From the NCBI RefSeq assembly GCF_000498535.1, contig NZ_AVGG01000012.1, positions 1-64,000 on the forward strand: 64,000 bases of DNA, given 5' to 3'. The notes below the pieces were generated by a model. The model ran no database searches, was not told the origin of the DNA, and saw only the letters and a list, made by a program, of their open reading frames with translations. The translations under genes were made by a program, and so were the position numbers. Source of the DNA: Flavobacterium limnosediminis JC2902. GTDB taxonomy: Bacteria; Bacteroidota; Bacteroidia; Flavobacteriales; Flavobacteriaceae. Shown here piece after piece: positions 51,981 through 60,697 of this stretch; position 1 is the stretch's first letter; each line of letters begins with the position of its first letter.

Positions 51981-52598
51981 GGTCCTATTTTTTTAATATT
52001 TCTGAAAATTAAATTCCTGAAAATCGATACTTTGTATTCAACTTTCTCATATTGAAAAAAAATATAAATCAAAACAGCACCGGGCTAAGATTAATATGCC
52101 CTGTTAAAAAGTGTTTTGACAAAAAACAAAGGAGTAAATCTTACATTTTTTTTCATAGTAAAGATAAGTATATAGTTGGTATTTATCAATTTAACCTTTC
52201 AAATTGATAAAAAAAACGTTAAAAAGCAACTGTTGTTCTTTTTTCGATTTAGTTTTAATTGAATATTATTTCAAAGCTCAGTTTCTCAAGTATTTTATAC
52301 GGTTAAACAGAACTTTAACGCCGAAATCATATGCGATTCGTAAGAATAATGTCACTTAATCTAAATTCAAAGATTAAATTAATGTTATGTCAATGTAAAT
52401 TTAAGGTTAATTTTTCAAGGTCAACTCCAGTTCTTATCATAAAATAAAATCATCAGATTTACTTACTTATTTTGGCTGGAATTGGATTTTTTCAACATCA
52501 ATAGTTGTTAATAGTTTAAAAGTATTATGATTTTTTTTTAAGTCAAAATAGAATATATTTGAAATCTGTAATTATAAAAACAAAACTAAACTTATACT
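51981..52598. other. 618-bp intergenic region before fabG
   Basis: No gene or RNA is recognised in this AT-rich gap between the divergent lipoprotein operon and fabG. The only element I can support is TATATTTG at 52554-52561, a -7 box 37 bp before fabG. The minus-strand operon must also have its promoter here, but no consensus match was found. Confidence 0.4.
52554..52561 (+). promoter_or_regulatory. -7 element of fabG promoter
   Basis: TATATTTG matches TAnnTTTG 37 bp before the fabG start codon; a TTG at the right distance is not visible. Confidence 0.45.
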
Positions 52599-53345
52599 AT
52601 GAAATTACTGGAAGGAAAAACCGCTATTATTACGGGTGCTAGTAGAGGAATCGGAAGAGGAATTGCTGAAGTTTTTGCTAAAAACGGAGCTAATGTTGCT
52701 TTCACATACAGTTCATCTGCAGCTGCTGCACAGGAATTAGAAAATGAATTAACAGCTTTAGGGGTTAAAGCTAAAGGATATCAATCAAATGCTGCTGATT
52801 TTAATGAGGCGCAAAAATTAGTGGATGATGTTATTGCCGAATTCGGAAACGTTGATATTTTAATCAACAATGCCGGAATTACAAAAGATAATTTGTTGAT
52901 GAGAATCTCGGAAGAGGATTTCGATACGGTTATCGATGTGAATTTAAAATCGGTTTTCAACATGACAAAGGCGGTTCAGAAAATCATGCTTAAAAACCGC
53001 GCCGGTTCTATCATCAACATGAGTTCCGTAGTAGGAGTGAAAGGAAATGCAGGACAGACCAACTATGCGGCTTCCAAAGCAGGTGTTATTGGTTTTTCTA
53101 AATCGGTTGCATTGGAATTAGGTTCACGTAACATCCGTTGTAACGTAATCGCTCCGGGCTTCATCGAAACGGAAATGACTGCAAAATTAAACGAAGACGT
53201 GGTAAAAGGATGGAGAGAAAGTATTCCTTTGAAAAGAGGTGGATCTCCTGAAGATGTGGCTAACGTTTGTGTATTCTTATCATGCGATATGAGTGCTTAC
53301 GTAACCGGACAGGTTATCAATGTTGACGGAGGAATGCTGACTTAA
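52599..53345 (+). CDS. fabG: 3-oxoacyl-ACP reductase
   Basis: This 248-residue short-chain dehydrogenase has the NADPH-binding TGASRGIGRGIAEVFAKNGA near residues 13-32, NNAGIT, the catalytic serine in MSSVVGVKGNAGQ and YAASKAG with the catalytic Tyr and Lys, and the C-terminal YVTGQVINVDGGMLT. It reduces 3-oxoacyl-ACP in fatty acid elongation. Length and motifs fit FabG closely. A -7 box lies 37 bp upstream. Confidence 0.96.
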   Translation: MKLLEGKTAIITGASRGIGRGIAEVFAKNGANVAFTYSSSAAAAQELENELTALGVKAKGYQSNAADFNEAQKLVDDVIAEFGNVDILINNAGITKDNLLMRISEEDFDTVIDVNLKSVFNMTKAVQKIMLKNRAGSIINMSSVVGVKGNAGQTNYAASKAGVIGFSKSVALELGSRNIRCNVIAPGFIETEMTAKLNEDVVKGWRESIPLKRGGSPEDVANVCVFLSCDMSAYVTGQVINVDGGMLT

Positions 53346-53412
53346 TCATAAGTTATAATTTATGAGTTATAAGTTTTTGCTAACGAATAACCAAATAACC
53401 AAATAATCAAAA

Positions 53413-55440
53413 ATGACAACAAGCACAATTTTACTTTTATTGCTATCTGTACTGATTGCTGCTGGTTTGTCGTTTTACCAATACCTTTACAAAGCCAATT
53501 ACAAGTCAAAACTGCACTTGTTTTTGGCTTTTTTACGTTTTGCATCTTTATTTTTGATTTTCGTATTATTAATTAATCCGATTATTTCCAGAAAAACCTT
53601 TGAGACATCCAAAACACCTTTGCCTATTGTGGTTGACAATTCGCAGTCTGTCAAAGAATTGGGGCAGGATAATGTCGCGAGGGAACTTTCCCGAAAACTG
53701 GCCGAAAACAGTCAGCTAAAAGCAAAGTATGATGTACAGTTGTATCGGTTTGATGCCGACTTCCAATCGGGTAATGAATTGGATTTTAACGGAAAGCAAA
53801 CCCATATCGATCAGGTAGCGCAGAATCTGAAACAGTTTTACCGAAGTCAGAATTACCCCGTAGTTTTATTAACAGACGGAAATCAGACAATTGGAAATGA
53901 TTACGTATACAGTTTTCAGCAAAACACTACGGTTTATCCTTTAGTTTTAGGGGATACAACAACGTTTTTCGATTTAAAAGTCAATCAATTAAACGTAAAC
54001 AAATATGCTTTCCTGAAAAATAAATTCCCGGTCGAAGTTTTTCTGCAGTATAACGGAACAAAGGCGGTAAACGCCACATTCAGCATTCAACAGGGAAATG
54101 CAACCATTCACAAGCAGAATGTTTCGTTTTCGCCGTCTAAGAAAGCGCAAATGATTTCTGTTTTATTAAGTGCAGAGAGAGTAGGAGTACAGACATTTAA
54201 AGCCGTAATTTCAACATCAGAAAAAGAAAAGAACAACTATAACAATACCAAAAATTTTGCGGTTGAAGTTATTGATCAACGTTCGGAAATCGCATTAATT
54301 TCCGCTATAAATCATCCAGATTTAGGTGCTTTAAAACGCGCAATCGAATCTAACAAACAACGTAAAGTAACCACGATTAAACCAAACGAAATCAAATCAT
54401 TACAGGATTATAATGTTTTGATTTTGTATCAACCTACAGCCGAGTTCAAACCGGTTCTGGATCAGAATAAAAATCTTGGGTTAAACTCTTGGGTGATAAC
54501 CGGTACGAGCACCGATTTCAATCTGCTAAACCAATACCAAAATCAGGTTGAGTTTAAGGTTTCTAGTCAGAACGAAGATTATTCCGCCGATTATAATCCG
54601 CAGTTTGCTTCTTTTGCCACAGAGAATATCGGTTTTGAACAATTCCCGCCGTTGGAACATCCGTTCGGAACTATAACGATAAAAGAAAACTCCAATCCGC
54701 TTTTAAAGGCGAGAATCCGAAACATCGGAACCGAAAATCCATTACTGACATTCTCGGAAAACGGATTGAAAAGAAACGCCTTCCTTTTCGGGGAAAACAT
54801 TTGGAAATGGCGCATGGAAAGCCATATTAAAACCAAATCGTTTGAGCAATTTGATGTTCTTGCCGATAAAGTGATTCAGTATTTAGCTTCAAATGCGGCT
54901 AAAAAATCATTAGTGGTAACACACGAAAGTTTTTACAATTCGGGTGAAACCATAGAAATTTCAGCGCAATATTTCAATAAAAACTACGAGTTTGAGGAGA
55001 ATGCACGACTTACTATTTCATTACAAAACAAAAAAACAGGAAAATCAAAAAAATACGATTTCCTGAAAGGAACCGGTGAATATAAAGTCAATTTGGACGG
55101 ACTGGAACATGGAAATTACAGTTTTACGGTAACCGAGAACAATTCAAAATCGAAATATTCGGGCACTTTTGAAGTTTTGGATTTCGAAATTGAAAAGCAG
55201 TTTGTAAATCCGGATCTGAATCGACTGAAGCAATTGGCTGCCAATACCAACGGAAAAACTTATTATCCGACTCAAGTGGACGCCTTAATAAAAAGCCTGT
55301 TGGAGAACGAGAACTACATTCCGACCGAAAAAGCGGTAATTAAGAAAACTCCGCTAATCGATTGGATTTGGTGCCTTATTATGCTGATTGCCACGCTTTC
55401 TCTTGAATGGTTTGTTAGAAAATACAACGGATTATTATAA
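53413..55440 (+). CDS. Large membrane protein with vWA-like segment
   Basis: This 675-residue protein has two N-terminal membrane helices (about residues 5-20 and 38-55) and one at the C terminus (IWCLIMLIATLSLEWFV). The large loop between them would face the periplasm. It holds TPLPIVVDNSQSVKELG and VVLLTDGNQTIGNDYVY, which look like a divergent vWA/Ig-type fold. Such proteins occur singly in Flavobacteria and have no assigned role. It is bounded by a 67-bp gap after fabG and a terminator after it. Confidence 0.75.
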   Translation: MTTSTILLLLLSVLIAAGLSFYQYLYKANYKSKLHLFLAFLRFASLFLIFVLLINPIISRKTFETSKTPLPIVVDNSQSVKELGQDNVARELSRKLAENSQLKAKYDVQLYRFDADFQSGNELDFNGKQTHIDQVAQNLKQFYRSQNYPVVLLTDGNQTIGNDYVYSFQQNTTVYPLVLGDTTTFFDLKVNQLNVNKYAFLKNKFPVEVFLQYNGTKAVNATFSIQQGNATIHKQNVSFSPSKKAQMISVLLSAERVGVQTFKAVISTSEKEKNNYNNTKNFAVEVIDQRSEIALISAINHPDLGALKRAIESNKQRKVTTIKPNEIKSLQDYNVLILYQPTAEFKPVLDQNKNLGLNSWVITGTSTDFNLLNQYQNQVEFKVSSQNEDYSADYNPQFASFATENIGFEQFPPLEHPFGTITIKENSNPLLKARIRNIGTENPLLTFSENGLKRNAFLFGENIWKWRMESHIKTKSFEQFDVLADKVIQYLASNAAKKSLVVTHESFYNSGETIEISAQYFNKNYEFEENARLTISLQNKKTGKSKKYDFLKGTGEYKVNLDGLEHGNYSFTVTENNSKSKYSGTFEVLDFEIEKQFVNPDLNRLKQLAANTNGKTYYPTQVDALIKSLLENENYIPTEKAVIKKTPLIDWIWCLIMLIATLSLEWFVRKYNGLL

Positions 55441-55474
55441 AAAAGCCGATTCGTAATTGAATCAGCTTTTTTTT
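55441..55474. terminator. Terminator between the membrane protein and sulfatase genes
   Basis: AAAAGCCGATTC pairs with GAATCAGCTTTT (one mismatch) across GTAATT, with T-rich tail. It lies at the convergent ends of both genes and overlaps the sulfatase stop region. Confidence 0.8.
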
Positions 55475-57566
55475 ATTTCTGATATTTTTTATGTTTCAGC
55501 ATTTCCGAAGCTGTTTCATAATAAGCAATAGTTTTGTTTTCCAGACTTCTGTTGATGACTTTTCTAGGCTTTTCTTCGTAATGAATCTGAAAGTCATTCG
55601 GTAATTTTGTGCTTGGTTGGCTAACCAAGTCAAACTGTTTCACTTTTTTAACCGGTGATATGATGGTTAATATATTGTCTGTAATTAAACCTAAATCCTG
55701 ATACGTTGCAATAAAAGCCCTTTGTTTGTAATCGGACTTCATGACGTCCTGACCGTAAAATTTACTTTCATAATCAAAATGCAGTAATCCCATAACGGTT
55801 GGCATCAAATCGATTTGCGACGTAAGCTTGGTGTTTTTCTCAGGTTTAACAAATCCAGGCGCATAAACCATGGCAGGAATACGGTATTTTTCCATAGGTA
55901 ATTCTGTTTTTCCTGAGCTTGAAGCACAATGATCGGCAACAATTACAAAAACGGTATTCTTAAACCATGTTTCCTTTTTGGCCATTTCAAAAAACTTATG
56001 TAAGGCATAATCTGTATATTTTACACCGCCTTCACGCGATTTGGAATCGGCAGGAATATCAATTTTATTATCCGGAAACGTGAACGGTCTGTGATTGCTG
56101 ACGGTCATCCAATGATTGAAGAATGGTTTTCCTTTTTTCGCTTCATCATTCATGGTTTGAATTGCCTTCTTAGCCATGTCTTCATCACAAACTCCCCATA
56201 TATTTTCAAAACTGATTTCATCTGGCCTGAACGATTTTTTGTCTACAACTGTATAGCCGTTACCGGTAAAGAAATCCTCCATATTGTCAAAATAAGCATC
56301 TCCACCGTATAAGAAATCAACCTGATAACCTTTCTGTTTAAAAATGCTTCCCGTTGTAAACTTGTTTTTATTGTCTTTACGTTTCACCACACTTTCTCCG
56401 GCAGTAGGGGGAATGCACATTGTAACAGCTTCCAGTCCACGAACAGTTCTATTTCCTGTGGCATACAGATTTGTGAAGACTAAGCTTTCATCAGCTAAAG
56501 AATCTAAAAAAGGCGTTATGTTTTGTTCGTTACCATACGCTTTCATAAAATCGGCACTCAGACTTTCAACTGTAATTAAAACAACGTTTTTATGAATCTC
56601 TTTTTGGTTATCATTAATACTTCTTACGGTTGAAGCTTCCGAAATCAAGGGTATTTCCTGTTTTAACATTTCATAAGCCTTATCTTCAGGCAGTGTTTCA
56701 TAGAATTTAGTGTAATCCAGTTCACTGTTCATAAACGCTAAATAGAATTTATAAACGCCATTAGCCTGAAGTTCATTGGCGAAAACATTTTGGGAATCTT
56801 CGAATTTTGCAAGCGCAGGGATGGTGAATAATGAAATCGCAGACAAAATAGCATAACCACCTGTAATCATCAGTTTTTCAGAAAACGAAGGAAGGTTGTT
56901 CAGATAAGACTTTGATTTTTTTACTATCCTATAAGTTGCAATTCCAGCTATCAGTCCAATCCCCGTAAATAAAGGAACTACAGGATATGACTCCATGATA
57001 TTTCCGATAACGGTATTGGTGTAAACCAGATAATCCACAGCAATAAAATTGTACTTCACACCAAATTCGTTCCAGAAGAAAAATTCGCTAACGGCATTTT
57101 GAATGATAATCAATACGAACAAAAAAACGGTTATGGAATAAAGCGCCAATCGCATTTGTCTGCGGTATCTGGGTAAAAAAAGTAACAATCCGAACAAAGC
57201 CGTTTTAAGACCGATAAAAGCGATGCCGATAGTAGGAACAACTCCTCCGTATTCATTTAAAACAGTATTTCCGAAAGTAATATAGGATAAAAGTGCCAGG
57301 AGCAGTCCGAAAACAGCATAACCCCAGGGTTTCTCGAATTTCTTATCAGAAATAAAAAGGAGATACAGCCACAAAAAAGTTCCTGCCACTATAAACACGA
57401 AGCAATCGGACAATATGCCGAAAGTGAAAATTTTTAACAGCGAACCAAATCCGAACGAAGATTGTGTTATGGGATGTAAAAGGAGTATACATCTCAAAAT
57501 CAGATTCACAATTATGAAAAAGGAACCTAACTTGAAAAAGGGTTTTAATGAACTAAAATATTTCAT
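55473..57566 (-). CDS. LTA-synthase-like membrane sulfatase-fold transferase
   Basis: This 697-residue protein has five membrane helices in the first 210 residues and then a large periplasmic domain of the alkaline-phosphatase/sulfatase superfamily. The nucleophile region reads ATGNRTVRGLEAV near residue 380. Metal ligands lie in VLITVESLSADFMKAYG and VIVADHCASSSGKTELPMEK. It resembles LtaS and other phosphoglycerol or phosphoethanolamine transferases. No lipoteichoic acid exists in this kind of Gram-negative cell, so it probably modifies another envelope polymer. It diverges from a metal two-component operon. Confidence 0.85.
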   Translation of the reverse strand: MKYFSSLKPFFKLGSFFIIVNLILRCILLLHPITQSSFGFGSLLKIFTFGILSDCFVFIVAGTFLWLYLLFISDKKFEKPWGYAVFGLLLALLSYITFGNTVLNEYGGVVPTIGIAFIGLKTALFGLLLFLPRYRRQMRLALYSITVFLFVLIIIQNAVSEFFFWNEFGVKYNFIAVDYLVYTNTVIGNIMESYPVVPLFTGIGLIAGIATYRIVKKSKSYLNNLPSFSEKLMITGGYAILSAISLFTIPALAKFEDSQNVFANELQANGVYKFYLAFMNSELDYTKFYETLPEDKAYEMLKQEIPLISEASTVRSINDNQKEIHKNVVLITVESLSADFMKAYGNEQNITPFLDSLADESLVFTNLYATGNRTVRGLEAVTMCIPPTAGESVVKRKDNKNKFTTGSIFKQKGYQVDFLYGGDAYFDNMEDFFTGNGYTVVDKKSFRPDEISFENIWGVCDEDMAKKAIQTMNDEAKKGKPFFNHWMTVSNHRPFTFPDNKIDIPADSKSREGGVKYTDYALHKFFEMAKKETWFKNTVFVIVADHCASSSGKTELPMEKYRIPAMVYAPGFVKPEKNTKLTSQIDLMPTVMGLLHFDYESKFYGQDVMKSDYKQRAFIATYQDLGLITDNILTIISPVKKVKQFDLVSQPSTKLPNDFQIHYEEKPRKVINRSLENKTIAYYETASEMLKHKKYQK

Positions 57567-57609
57567 ATCCTAAATTTGTTCCAAAATTAGACACGAATTA
57601 TTTTCAATT

Positions 57610-57626
57610 GCTTAAATTTAGCTTAA
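57610..57626 (+). promoter_or_regulatory. Two GCTTAA repeats at 11-bp spacing before the metal operon
   Basis: GCTTAA at 57610-57615 and again at 57621-57626 are exactly 11 bp apart, about 70 bp before the response-regulator gene. A similar pair, GTTAAG at 60638-60643 and CTTAAG at 60649-60654, precedes the efflux pump gene. These look like OmpR-type regulator boxes. Confidence 0.45.
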
Positions 57627-57695
57627 GAAGATCGATTCACGTCTCTACACTTTTATAAATGGTTAATTTCGTTATATTATTTAAGATTGGTAATT

Positions 57696-58361
57696 ATGAA
57701 GATTTTAATTGTTGAAGACGAAGAAGGTATTTCAAACTTTCTGAAACAAGGCCTTGAAGAAGAAGGTTATGTGGTTTTTGTTGCCACAGACGGATTAAAA
57801 GCCTTGGAAACAGCTAAAACCGAATCGCCTGATTTAATTCTGCTGGATTGGATGCTTCCACAATTAACAGGGTTGGAAGTATGCAAAGCTATTCGCAAAA
57901 AAGACGAAAAGACACCCATTTTATTTCTTACAGCCAAAGATACCGTTCAGGAAACTATTGAAGGTTTACGGTCCGGGGCAAACGATTACATAAAAAAACC
58001 GTTCAGTTTCGACGAACTGCTGGAGCGTATTAAAATACATTTCAGAAACGATAACAAATCTGACGTTTTAACATTGGGTCCAATCAGTATAAAAACCCTA
58101 AGTCATCAGGTTTTTGTAGCCGATAAGGAAGTAGTTCTTACACAAAGAGAATACGAACTGTTGAAGTACTTAATAGAACGCAAGGGAACCGTTTGTACCC
58201 GAAATAATATAATCGAAGATGTTTGGGATATTCATTTTGAGTATGACACGGGGGTAATAGACGTTTTCATGAATGCTATCCGTAAAAAACTCAATTTAAG
58301 TAAAGATGTCGAACTGATTAAAACGATCAGAGGCGTTGGTTATATTGCCAACGAAAATTAA
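57696..58361 (+). CDS. OmpR/CopR-type response regulator
   Basis: This 221-residue regulator starts at ATG 57696 (MKILIVEDEEGISNFLKQGL). The receiver has the phosphorylated aspartate in ILLDWMLPQLTG near residue 51 and lysine in DYIKKPFSFDE near 100; a winged-helix DNA-binding domain follows (LTQREYELLKYLIERKGTVC, IDVFMNAIRKKLN). It resembles metal-responsive CopR/CusR regulators. The kinase gene is not next but one gene downstream, with a CDF transporter between them, an unusual order. Confidence 0.93.
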   Translation: MKILIVEDEEGISNFLKQGLEEEGYVVFVATDGLKALETAKTESPDLILLDWMLPQLTGLEVCKAIRKKDEKTPILFLTAKDTVQETIEGLRSGANDYIKKPFSFDELLERIKIHFRNDNKSDVLTLGPISIKTLSHQVFVADKEVVLTQREYELLKYLIERKGTVCTRNNIIEDVWDIHFEYDTGVIDVFMNAIRKKLNLSKDVELIKTIRGVGYIANEN

Positions 58362-58363
58362 TT

Positions 58364-59248
58364 ATGTCAAAAACCGAAACAGCAATAAAGGCTACTTATT
58401 TCAGTATCATCAGCAATACGCTTTTGGCATTGATAAAAGGAATTTCCGGATATTTCGGTAATTCGTATGCCATGATAGCCGACGCCATTGAATCTACTGC
58501 AGATATTTTTGCTTCCTTATTAGTGCTGTTCGGGATCAAATATTCCAATAAACCTGCCGATGAAAATCATCCTTACGGACATGGAAGAGCCGAACCGTTA
58601 ATTACCTTCATTGTTGTTGGATTTCTGATTACATCGGCTACCATAATCGCCTATGAAAGCATTCACAATATCAATACACCGCATAATTTACCTAAACCAT
58701 TTACGCTATTTGTTTTGGGTGCCATTATTTTGTGGAAAGAATACTCATTTCAGACAGTACTCAAAAAAAGTAAAGAAACCAACAGCAGTTCTTTAAAAGC
58801 AGACGCCTGGCACCACAGAAGTGACGCCATAACTTCGGTGGCCGCTTTTATTGGAATCTCCATAGCGCTTTATTTCGGCAAAGGATATGAAGCTGCGGAT
58901 GATTGGGCGGCTTTATTGGCTTCGGGCTTCATTCTTTACAATTGTTATAAGATTTTTAGACCGGCGCTCGGGGAAATCATGGACGAACATTTGTACCACG
59001 AATTAGAAGATCAAATAAAAAAAGTAGCCGCGACGGTTCCGAATGTCTTAGCCATCGAAAAATGTTTTATCCGAAAAGCAGGAATGAAATACCATGTCGA
59101 TTTACATCTGATGGTTGACGGCAACAAAACTGTAAAAGAAGGCCACGATATTGCCCATCTTCTCAAAGACACACTTCGCGCAGAGTTAAATGAACTGGGA
59201 CACGTCCTCATTCATGTTGAACCCGATTTCGAATCCATACACCGCTAA
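58364..59248 (+). CDS. Cation diffusion facilitator (CDF) metal transporter
   Basis: This 294-residue transporter has about six membrane helices and the CDF metal-site pairs: NSYAMIADAIESTADIFASL (with D-x-x-x-D in helix 2) near residues 28-47 and WHHRSDAITSVAAFIG (H-x-x-x-D) near 143-158, plus HPYGHGRAEPLI. The C-terminal cytoplasmic domain ends HVLIHVEPDFESIH. It exports Zn2+, Co2+, Cd2+ or similar ions. It begins 2 bp after the regulator gene and ends 3 bp before the kinase gene. Confidence 0.93.
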   Translation: MSKTETAIKATYFSIISNTLLALIKGISGYFGNSYAMIADAIESTADIFASLLVLFGIKYSNKPADENHPYGHGRAEPLITFIVVGFLITSATIIAYESIHNINTPHNLPKPFTLFVLGAIILWKEYSFQTVLKKSKETNSSSLKADAWHHRSDAITSVAAFIGISIALYFGKGYEAADDWAALLASGFILYNCYKIFRPALGEIMDEHLYHELEDQIKKVAATVPNVLAIEKCFIRKAGMKYHVDLHLMVDGNKTVKEGHDIAHLLKDTLRAELNELGHVLIHVEPDFESIHR

Positions 59249-59251
59249 ATT

Positions 59252-60631
59252 ATGCTGCCTTTTTCGTTTAAAAACAGAATCGCATTCAATTATATTATCA
59301 GTACGGCACTGTTAATTTCGTTTGTATTCATCGTTTTATTTCAAACGGTGAAGTTACAGGTATATAATCACATAAATGAAGATATTGATAATGAAATAGT
59401 TAAGCATTTAGGAGAGATTGAAATTGACGATAATGACAACTTCAAAATAAATGTTGACAATTGGCGTGAAAGGGAACACAATACTGTAGATGTGAATCCG
59501 GTTTTTGTGGCTTTTCTGGATATGAATAACAAACTGATTGATAAATCACCCAATCTGAAAGGGTTGAAACTTCACTTTTTGGGAGAGCAAAATAATCATG
59601 TTTTTGTTGATACTTCATTAAATAATATTCCGATTCGCCAAATTCAGACTGAAATTAAACACGGAAACAAGGTTGTGGGACATTTAATCGTTGCCATGTC
59701 ACTTGATGATGCCGAAATGGTACTTATAAACCTGAGAAACATTTTATTGATTTCTTTTCCGCTGATTCTATTGGTATTATTCATCATTGCCCGTATTATA
59801 GCCGGAAGAAGTATCAAACCTGTGAGTGCCATAATCGAAACTTCTTCTGTAATTACAAAGGATAATCTAAGTTCCCGAATTGAACTGCCCAAAAATAAAG
59901 ACGAACTTTATCAGTTATCAAAAACGATTAATGAACTTTTAGACCGGATTGAAAACGCAGTGGAACGTGAGAAACAGTTCACCTCTGATGCTTCACACGA
60001 ATTACGCACTCCGCTAGCGGTAATTAAAGGAACCTTAGAAGTTTTAATACGCAAACCAAGAACGAAAGAAGAGTATACTGATAAAATAAACTTCTGTGTT
60101 TCCGAAGTTGACCGTTTGAATAATCTGGTGGATCAGTTACTTTTACTCGCCCGATTTGAAAATCAGAAACAGTTTGCCAAAAGGGAAGATGTACTTCTAA
60201 ATTCGACTTTCCTTGATATCATTACCCGATTGTCTCCAAAATCCCAAAATAAAAACATCACCGTTACCACCAATTTTCCAAAAGAGTATTATGTAAAAAC
60301 CGATAATTATCTGTTATCGATAATTGTCGGAAATCTTATTTCAAATGCCCTGAAATACACACCGAAAAACGGAACTGTTTCAATAAACATGTCAACGGAA
60401 AACGGAAAAACAGTCTGCAAAATAAAGGACAATGGTATCGGAATTAAAAAAGAGGAATTGGATAAAATTTTTGAACAGTTTTATCGCTCCGACGCATCCG
60501 TTCATCCTGAAATAAAAGGAACGGGCCTGGGTTTGTCAATTGTTAAGAAATTATGCCTACTTTTAAGTATCCAAATCGAAATCAGCAGTACAATAAACGA
60601 GGGAACAGAGGTTGTTTTAATATTCCCATAA
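59252..60631 (+). CDS. Sensor histidine kinase of the metal operon
   Basis: This 459-residue kinase has membrane helices near residues 11-32 and 150-171 around a periplasmic domain of about 120 residues. A HAMP-type linker follows (SIKPVSAIIETSSVITKDNL). The catalytic boxes are FTSDASHELRTPLAVIKGTL (phosphorylated histidine near residue 249), NLISNALKYTP, DNGIGIK and GTGLGLSIVKKL. With the CDF gene and regulator upstream and a CusA-type pump downstream, it most likely senses a metal ion; which one is not shown. Confidence 0.92.
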   Translation: MLPFSFKNRIAFNYIISTALLISFVFIVLFQTVKLQVYNHINEDIDNEIVKHLGEIEIDDNDNFKINVDNWREREHNTVDVNPVFVAFLDMNNKLIDKSPNLKGLKLHFLGEQNNHVFVDTSLNNIPIRQIQTEIKHGNKVVGHLIVAMSLDDAEMVLINLRNILLISFPLILLVLFIIARIIAGRSIKPVSAIIETSSVITKDNLSSRIELPKNKDELYQLSKTINELLDRIENAVEREKQFTSDASHELRTPLAVIKGTLEVLIRKPRTKEEYTDKINFCVSEVDRLNNLVDQLLLLARFENQKQFAKREDVLLNSTFLDIITRLSPKSQNKNITVTTNFPKEYYVKTDNYLLSIIVGNLISNALKYTPKNGTVSINMSTENGKTVCKIKDNGIGIKKEELDKIFEQFYRSDASVHPEIKGTGLGLSIVKKLCLLLSIQIEISSTINEGTEVVLIFP

Positions 60632-60637
60632 GGTGAT

Positions 60638-60654
60638 GTTAAGACTATCTTAAG
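60638..60654 (+). promoter_or_regulatory. GTTAAG/CTTAAG pair at 11-bp spacing before the pump gene
   Basis: GTTAAG at 60638-60643 and CTTAAG at 60649-60654 are 11 bp apart, about 44 bp before the pump start. A -7-like TAAATTTG lies at 60676-60683. The pair resembles the one at 57610-57626 before the regulator gene. Confidence 0.4.
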
Positions 60655-60697
60655 TTAACTTTTTTCTTTCATTTTTAAATTTGTTAAAAATTCAACG

